A stretch of 17,780 nt of DNA, from NCBI GenBank assembly GCA_002343335.1, contig DDSI01000247.1, positions 1 through 17,780 on the forward strand. Direction: 5' to 3'. This document shows positions 14,573 to 17,780 of the stretch, one piece after another. Within the stretch, counting starts at the first letter, position 1. Each line of letters starts with the position of its first letter. The notes under the pieces are model-generated. The model was not told the origin of the DNA. It saw only the letters and a list, made by a program, of their open reading frames with translations, and did no database searches. Source of the stretch: Bacteriovoracaceae bacterium UBA2394 (lineage in GTDB: Bacteria > Bdellovibrionota > UBA2394). Position numbers and translations under genes: made by a program.

Positions 14573-15117
14573 TGGGATTCTATTCGCTTCGATTAAAGCC
14601 ATTTGAAAAGACGGATCTGACCCGTCCCCTTGAAATTTTACTTCGAATTTATTTCGACCGTTGGTCTTTCCGTACCGAGTGGGATCTTCTTGGACCTGTG
14701 GAGCATTCCGTGCGATGGCCGGAAGTAAAAAGACAACCCGAATTTCGGGAAGGGCTTTGGAAAGAAACTTGTTATGAAATTTTCATGGGTTTGCCGACTT
14801 CTCCCAGCTATTGGGAGTGGAACTTTTCACCTTCTCATGATTATGCCGCCTTTGGGTTTGGAAATTACCGAGCCAAACTTTCCAACTCTCAGAAGTCGTT
14901 CAAACCCAGAATGGATTGGTCGGGTGTTTCCCTGTCCGCGGAGTTTATGAAATCGGATTTGGAGGAGATTGGACTCCGGGGAAATGCGTTCGACGTACAA
15001 TGCTCTGCCGTTCTTCTGCACAACGATGGCACAAAATCTTACTGGGCGCTCAATCAATCGGGCTTGAATCAACCCGATTTTCACGTGCGCGAGAATTTTG
15101 TACCGATTTCAATTTGA
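14572..15117 (+). CDS. DOMON-like domain protein of unknown function
   Basis: A 181-residue protein without signal peptide or membrane segment. It resembles the family annotated as DOMON-like (related to the 'DOMON_murB_like' group). The core reads LWKETCYEIFMG (about 62-73), then YWEWNFSPSHDYAAFGFGNYR (80-100), and near the end ALNQSGLNQPDFHVRENF, where family members commonly read HP..KPDFHHPDSF. The DOMON fold is a beta sandwich that binds heme or sugars in other proteins; the ligand of this subgroup is not known. The start is a GTG at 14572 sharing its G with the ppx stop codon (TAGTG), so its production should be coupled to Ppx. The linkage to polyphosphate turnover is the only functional hint. 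An N-terminal SLRLKPFE segment agrees with the family start. Confidence 0.8.
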   Translation: MGFYSLRLKPFEKTDLTRPLEILLRIYFDRWSFRTEWDLLGPVEHSVRWPEVKRQPEFREGLWKETCYEIFMGLPTSPSYWEWNFSPSHDYAAFGFGNYRAKLSNSQKSFKPRMDWSGVSLSAEFMKSDLEEIGLRGNAFDVQCSAVLLHNDGTKSYWALNQSGLNQPDFHVRENFVPISI

Positions 15118-15147
15118 GCTTTTCATGACCGTGGAATAGGAAATCCT

Positions 15148-15690
15148 GTGGAAAACGAAATCGACATTCTACGCGACGTTTCTAGTCGATTAGCTCGCGC
15201 CGGAGTGGATTACATGGTGACGGGATCCATGGCGATGAATGCCTATGCTGAACCGAGAATGACACGTGATATTGATATCGTTATTCAAGCGTCTCTTTCG
15301 GATCTCGGAAAAATAATGAATGTTTTTGAAGGGGACTATCTCATTTCAAAAGACGCTTTTTTTAACGCTATTCGTGCAAACTCGATGGTGAACATCGTTC
15401 ACTTAAAGTCTTTGATCAAAATCGATTTCATTTTTCGAAAGAAATCTGAATACGGAGAGCTGGAATTTAACCGTCGGAAAAGATTTAAGATTCAAGATTT
15501 TGAAACATTTCTTGTCACGGTTGAGGATCTGATTTTGTCGAAGCTTGATTGGAGTAAGGATAGTTTGTCCGAGTTGCAATCGAGGGATATTCGAAATTTA
15601 TTGCGCACTGAATCGATCGATACTAGATATCTCGAACAATGGGCCAATAAGCTTGGTCTTTCGGAGAGGCTTGGAAATCTGAAAAAATGA
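15148..15690 (+). CDS. Small nucleotidyltransferase (AbiEii/DUF6036-like), possible toxin
   Basis: A 180-residue single-domain protein of the DNA-polymerase-beta nucleotidyltransferase superfamily. The signature is present: G26-S27 in VTGSMAMNAY, D41 and D43 in RMTRDIDIVI, and a third acidic position D93 in IKIDFIF, which together form the metal site. The C-terminal TVEDLILSKLDWSKDSLSELQ (about 124-144) and RDIRNLL are typical of AbiEii-like and DUF6036 proteins. In toxin-antitoxin pairs such enzymes can modify tRNA or proteins; the substrate here is unknown. The start is GTG (15148) with AGG (15138-15140) seven bases upstream. It overlaps its 81-residue partner by ATGA. The gene is AT-rich: bases 15301-15480 hold 64 G/C of 180 (36%), against 63 of 120 in sampled ppx and typA lines (14101-14160 and 16861-16920). 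This suggests acquisition. Confidence 0.85.
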   Translation: MENEIDILRDVSSRLARAGVDYMVTGSMAMNAYAEPRMTRDIDIVIQASLSDLGKIMNVFEGDYLISKDAFFNAIRANSMVNIVHLKSLIKIDFIFRKKSEYGELEFNRRKRFKIQDFETFLVTVEDLILSKLDWSKDSLSELQSRDIRNLLRTESIDTRYLEQWANKLGLSERLGNLKK

Positions 15691-15932
15691 ATGACACGTC
15701 GGTTGAAATTAAAGAATGGATTCACAGTCAGATCCAAAATCGAAGTGCCGAGGAAAGAATGAAGATGGGTAGTGACTCTTTCAGCGCCGCCCGAGCAATG
15801 ATTATCGCGTCGATGCCAAAACAATTATCAACTGCAGAGTTTAATTCCCAGCTATTTGAGCGAATTTACGGCGATCAATATAAAAATCTCGCCAAGCTAA
15901 TTTTCGAGTACTACCGATCGAAAGAAATCTAA
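15687..15932 (+). CDS. Small partner protein of the nucleotidyltransferase, possible antitoxin
   Basis: An 81-residue, probably all-helical soluble protein. I have seen similar short proteins beside nucleotidyltransferase genes: a segment like SAEERMKMGSDSFSAARAMI (about 20-39), then a helix containing FNSQLFERIYGD. No DNA-binding motif, signal peptide or membrane helix is apparent. It is not HEPN-like, since no RxxxxH motif is seen. The ATG overlaps the upstream TGA (ATGA), so the two proteins should be made together in a fixed ratio, as in toxin-antitoxin or enzyme-adaptor pairs. Which partner, if either, is toxic is unknown. Its TAA (15930-15932) overlaps the stop codon of convergent typA by three bases, leaving no space for a terminator. 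Confidence 0.75.
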   Translation: MNDTSVEIKEWIHSQIQNRSAEERMKMGSDSFSAARAMIIASMPKQLSTAEFNSQLFERIYGDQYKNLAKLIFEYYRSKEI

Positions 15933-17780
15933 CCTAGACGATCCTCTTTTTTCACGGATCGCATGTTCTGCGCGAGAATCTTTTTTCGAATGCGAATGGA
16001 ATCCGGAGTGATTTCGATCCACTCATCGGCTTCGATCCATTCCATGCATTCTTCGAGAGACATCTTCTTTGTTCCCGCTAAATGCACCAGCGCTTCGAGG
16101 TGGGAAGCGCGCATGTTCGTGAGCTTTCGCTCCCGGACGATATTCACATTCACATCGGTATCTTTATTGCTCTCACCGACGATCATGCCCTCGTAAACTT
16201 TTACGCCGGGATCGAAGAAAAAGATGCCGCGATCCTCGAGACCGCGAATTGCATATTCCGTGGTTTCTCCCTGTCGATCAGAGACAAGCGCGCCTGTCGT
16301 TCTGTGGAAGATCTGACCCTTATAAGGAAAGTAGCCTAGAAACTGAGAGCTCATGAGCCCCTCACCTCGAGTAGCCGTCAAATAACGAGAGCGCATTCCA
16401 AGGAGACCCCGTGTTGGAATTTCAAAGATAAGTCGCACTCGATTCTTTGACTTATCGGCATGAGGATTTCCTTGATGCTCGTAAGACGCTAAAAGGCCCT
16501 TCCGCTGCTGGAAAATAGAGGTCACATCGCTGGCAAAGCCTTCTGGCAAATCCAGCACCACTTTTTCAAAGGGTTCCAATCGTTCCCCGGCCTCGTTCGT
16601 GGTGAAAAGAACTTCAGGTTTTCCCACCATGAATTCTGATCCTTCGCGACGCATCTGCTCGATCAAAATAGCGAATTGCAATTCACCTCGACCCAGAACT
16701 CGAAATTGATCGGGTGATCCCGTCTCCTCAAATCGAAGCGCCACATTTTTTCGCACTTCGCGAAGGAGCCGATCCTTCAGTTTTCGAGACAGCAAGGGCT
16801 CTCCTTCTTGTCCGGCGAGCGGAGATGTATTAACCGAAAACAGCATCCCGATCGTGGGTTTCTCCACATGAATTCGAGGTAGGGGCTCCGTCGAAGGAGA
16901 TCCAGAAAGTGTGTCTCCAATTTCAAAAGTTTCGGTGCCTGAGACGATACCAATATCTCCAGCAAGAAGTTCGTCCACCTCGACCTGCTTTAAACCATCG
17001 AAGGTGTAAACGCGAGTGACGCTAAAGTTCTCATCTCGGCGCTCGCCCTTCTCGGTCACGCCTTGACGGATGATCTTTTGATTGCGTGCCACCTTCCCCG
17101 CAAGCACTCGCCCGATGGCAAGTTGGCCGACAAAATCCGAGTAGGACAGATTGGAGATCATCATTTGAAAATCGGCTTGATCTTTCACCTTCGGTTTTGG
17201 AACTTCCTTTAAAATTAAATCAAAAAGAGGTTGAAGATTCGCCTTCTTTTGTTTGCTCACCAAATGAGGAATGTCGTTGAACTCTGTCGTACACCAACCT
17301 TCACGACCGCAGGCAAATACGACGGGAAAGTCCGCCTGTTGTTCCGACGCTCCAAGTTCCACGAATAAATCGAATGTTTGATTGAGCACTTCTTGAATGC
17401 GCTGACCGCCTTCGCACTCCGGTCGATCCACCTTATTGACAACCAAGATCACGCGATGACCCTGCTTCAGGGCTTTCTGCAAAACGAATCGAGTTTGAGG
17501 AAGAGGACCTTCCGCCGCATCCACAAGGAGAATCGCCCCATCGACCATTCCCATGATGCGCTCGACCTCGCCCCCGAAGTCCGCGTGGCCTGGCGTGTCG
17601 ACGATATTAATTTTTGTGTCCTTATAATGGATGGCGGTGTTCTTCGCCAAAATGGTGATGCCGCGCTCTCTCTCTAAATCCATCGAGTCCATGACGCGAT
17701 CGCTTAGCGACTCGTGCTCCTTAAACGTACCGGCTTGTCGCAGCATGAAATCCACCAGCGTGGTTTTTCCGTGGTCAACG
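15929..17780 (-). CDS. typA: Ribosome-associated GTPase TypA/BipA (N-terminus cut by window edge)
   Basis: Translational GTPase related to EF-G that binds the ribosome and aids 50S assembly, mainly at low temperature or under stress. The gene runs off the right edge; 616 codons are present and about a dozen N-terminal residues are missing. At the edge the P-loop VDHGKTTL is visible, so the GTG at 17755 is an internal valine and not the start. Next come the switch I region [10 protein letters not shown], switch [14 protein letters not shown] and the NKVDRPE guanine-specificity motif. Domain 2, the EF-G-like domains and the BipA-specific C-terminal domain follow ([53 protein letters not shown]). 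The gene appears intact. Its TAG shares bases with the stop codon of the convergent small gene. Confidence 0.97.
   Translation of the reverse strand, partial: VDHGKTTLVDFMLRQAGTFKEHESLSDRVMDSMDLERERGITILAKNTAIHYKDTKINIVDTPGHADFGGEVERIMGMVDGAILLVDAAEGPLPQTRFVLQKALKQGHRVILVVNKVDRPECEGGQRIQEVLNQTFDLFVELGASEQQADFPVVFACGREGWCTTEFNDIPHLVSKQKKANLQPLFDLILKEVPKPKVKDQADFQMMISNLSYSDFVGQLAIGRVLAGKVARNQKIIRQGVTEKGERRDENFSVTRVYTFDGLKQVEVDELLAGDIGIVSGTETFEIGDTLSGSPSTEPLPRIHVEKPTIGMLFSVNTSPLAGQEGEPLLSRKLKDRLLREVRKNVALRFEETGSPDQFRVLGRGELQFAILIEQMRREGSEFMVGKPEVLFTTNEAGERLEPFEKVVLDLPEGFASDVTSIFQQRKGLLASYEHQGNPHADKSKNRVRLIFEIPTRGLLGMRSRYLTATRGEGLMSSQFLGYFPYKGQIFHRTTGALVSDRQGETTEYAIRGLEDRGIFFFDPGVKVYEGMIVGESNKDTDVNVNIVRERKLTNMRASHLEALVHLAGTKKMSLEECMEWIEADEWIEITPDSIRIRKKILAQNMRSVKKEDRLG

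Noticed and set aside
15148..15690. CCA-adding enzyme, aminoglycoside nucleotidyltransferase or other housekeeping nucleotidyltransferase
   Set aside because: Too short, lacking their extra domains; the C-terminal EDLILSKL motif fits AbiEii/DUF6036-like proteins better.
17753..17755. GTG as the start of typA
   Set aside because: The frame continues to the window edge through the P-loop VDHGKTTL, so this is an internal valine and the gene is partial.
1..17780. CRISPR array, insertion sequence, tRNA or rRNA gene, phage genes
   Set aside because: No regularly spaced repeats, transposase or integrase motifs, terminal repeats or tRNA-like sequences were seen on either strand.

Overview
The window looks like a chromosomal segment of a Gram-negative bacterium, most plausibly from the Bdellovibrionota or another former 'delta-proteobacterial' lineage. 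The reasons are a lipoprotein with doubled AgmX/PglI-like domains, a DUF885 protein, an SRPBCC-epimerase fusion, a GC content near 50% by eye, dense packing and frequent GTG starts. The assignment is by family flavour only; there is no rRNA or tRNA gene to anchor it.

Left edge (1-1780): the tail of a DUF885 gene overlaps the end of a convergent 3-methyladenine DNA glycosylase (mpg). mpg diverges from folE (GTP cyclohydrolase I) with only 27 bp between start codons. A small secreted four-cysteine protein follows and ends at a clear rho-independent terminator (1715-1745).

Centre (13005 down to 1781, minus strand): ten genes in one direction, each gap 51 bp or less and several coupled by 4-bp overlaps. 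In transcription order they are ppk1, an ITPA/RdgB-like pyrophosphatase, a SixA-like histidine phosphatase, an SRPBCC + TIGR01777 epimerase fusion, a COG2907-like FAD amine oxidase, a DUF1365 + cyclopropane-synthase-type methyltransferase fusion, a delta-9-type fatty-acid desaturase, a class I CPD photolyase, a DUF486 membrane protein, and the AgmX/PglI-like lipoprotein. The middle block resembles gene sets that other proteobacteria induce with light or singlet oxygen: photolyase plus acyl-chain methylation and oxidation, as in furan fatty-acid synthesis. Here it sits downstream of polyphosphate and nucleotide-sanitation genes.

Right (13055-17780, mostly plus strand): ppx diverges from ppk1 across 49 bp and is translationally coupled (TAGTG) to a DOMON-like protein. 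Next comes an AT-richer two-gene cassette, a small nucleotidyltransferase plus an 81-residue partner overlapping by ATGA, which is a candidate toxin-antitoxin-like module. Its last stop codon overlaps the stop codon of convergent typA/bipA, which runs off the right edge.

The observations most worth following are the DUF1365-methyltransferase fusion with an altered CFA-synthase active site, its membership of the long mixed operon, the AT-rich nucleotidyltransferase cassette, and the ITPA-like enzyme with a changed base-recognition motif. No CRISPR array, insertion sequence, tRNA or rRNA was seen, and no gene-free stretch exceeds 131 bp.
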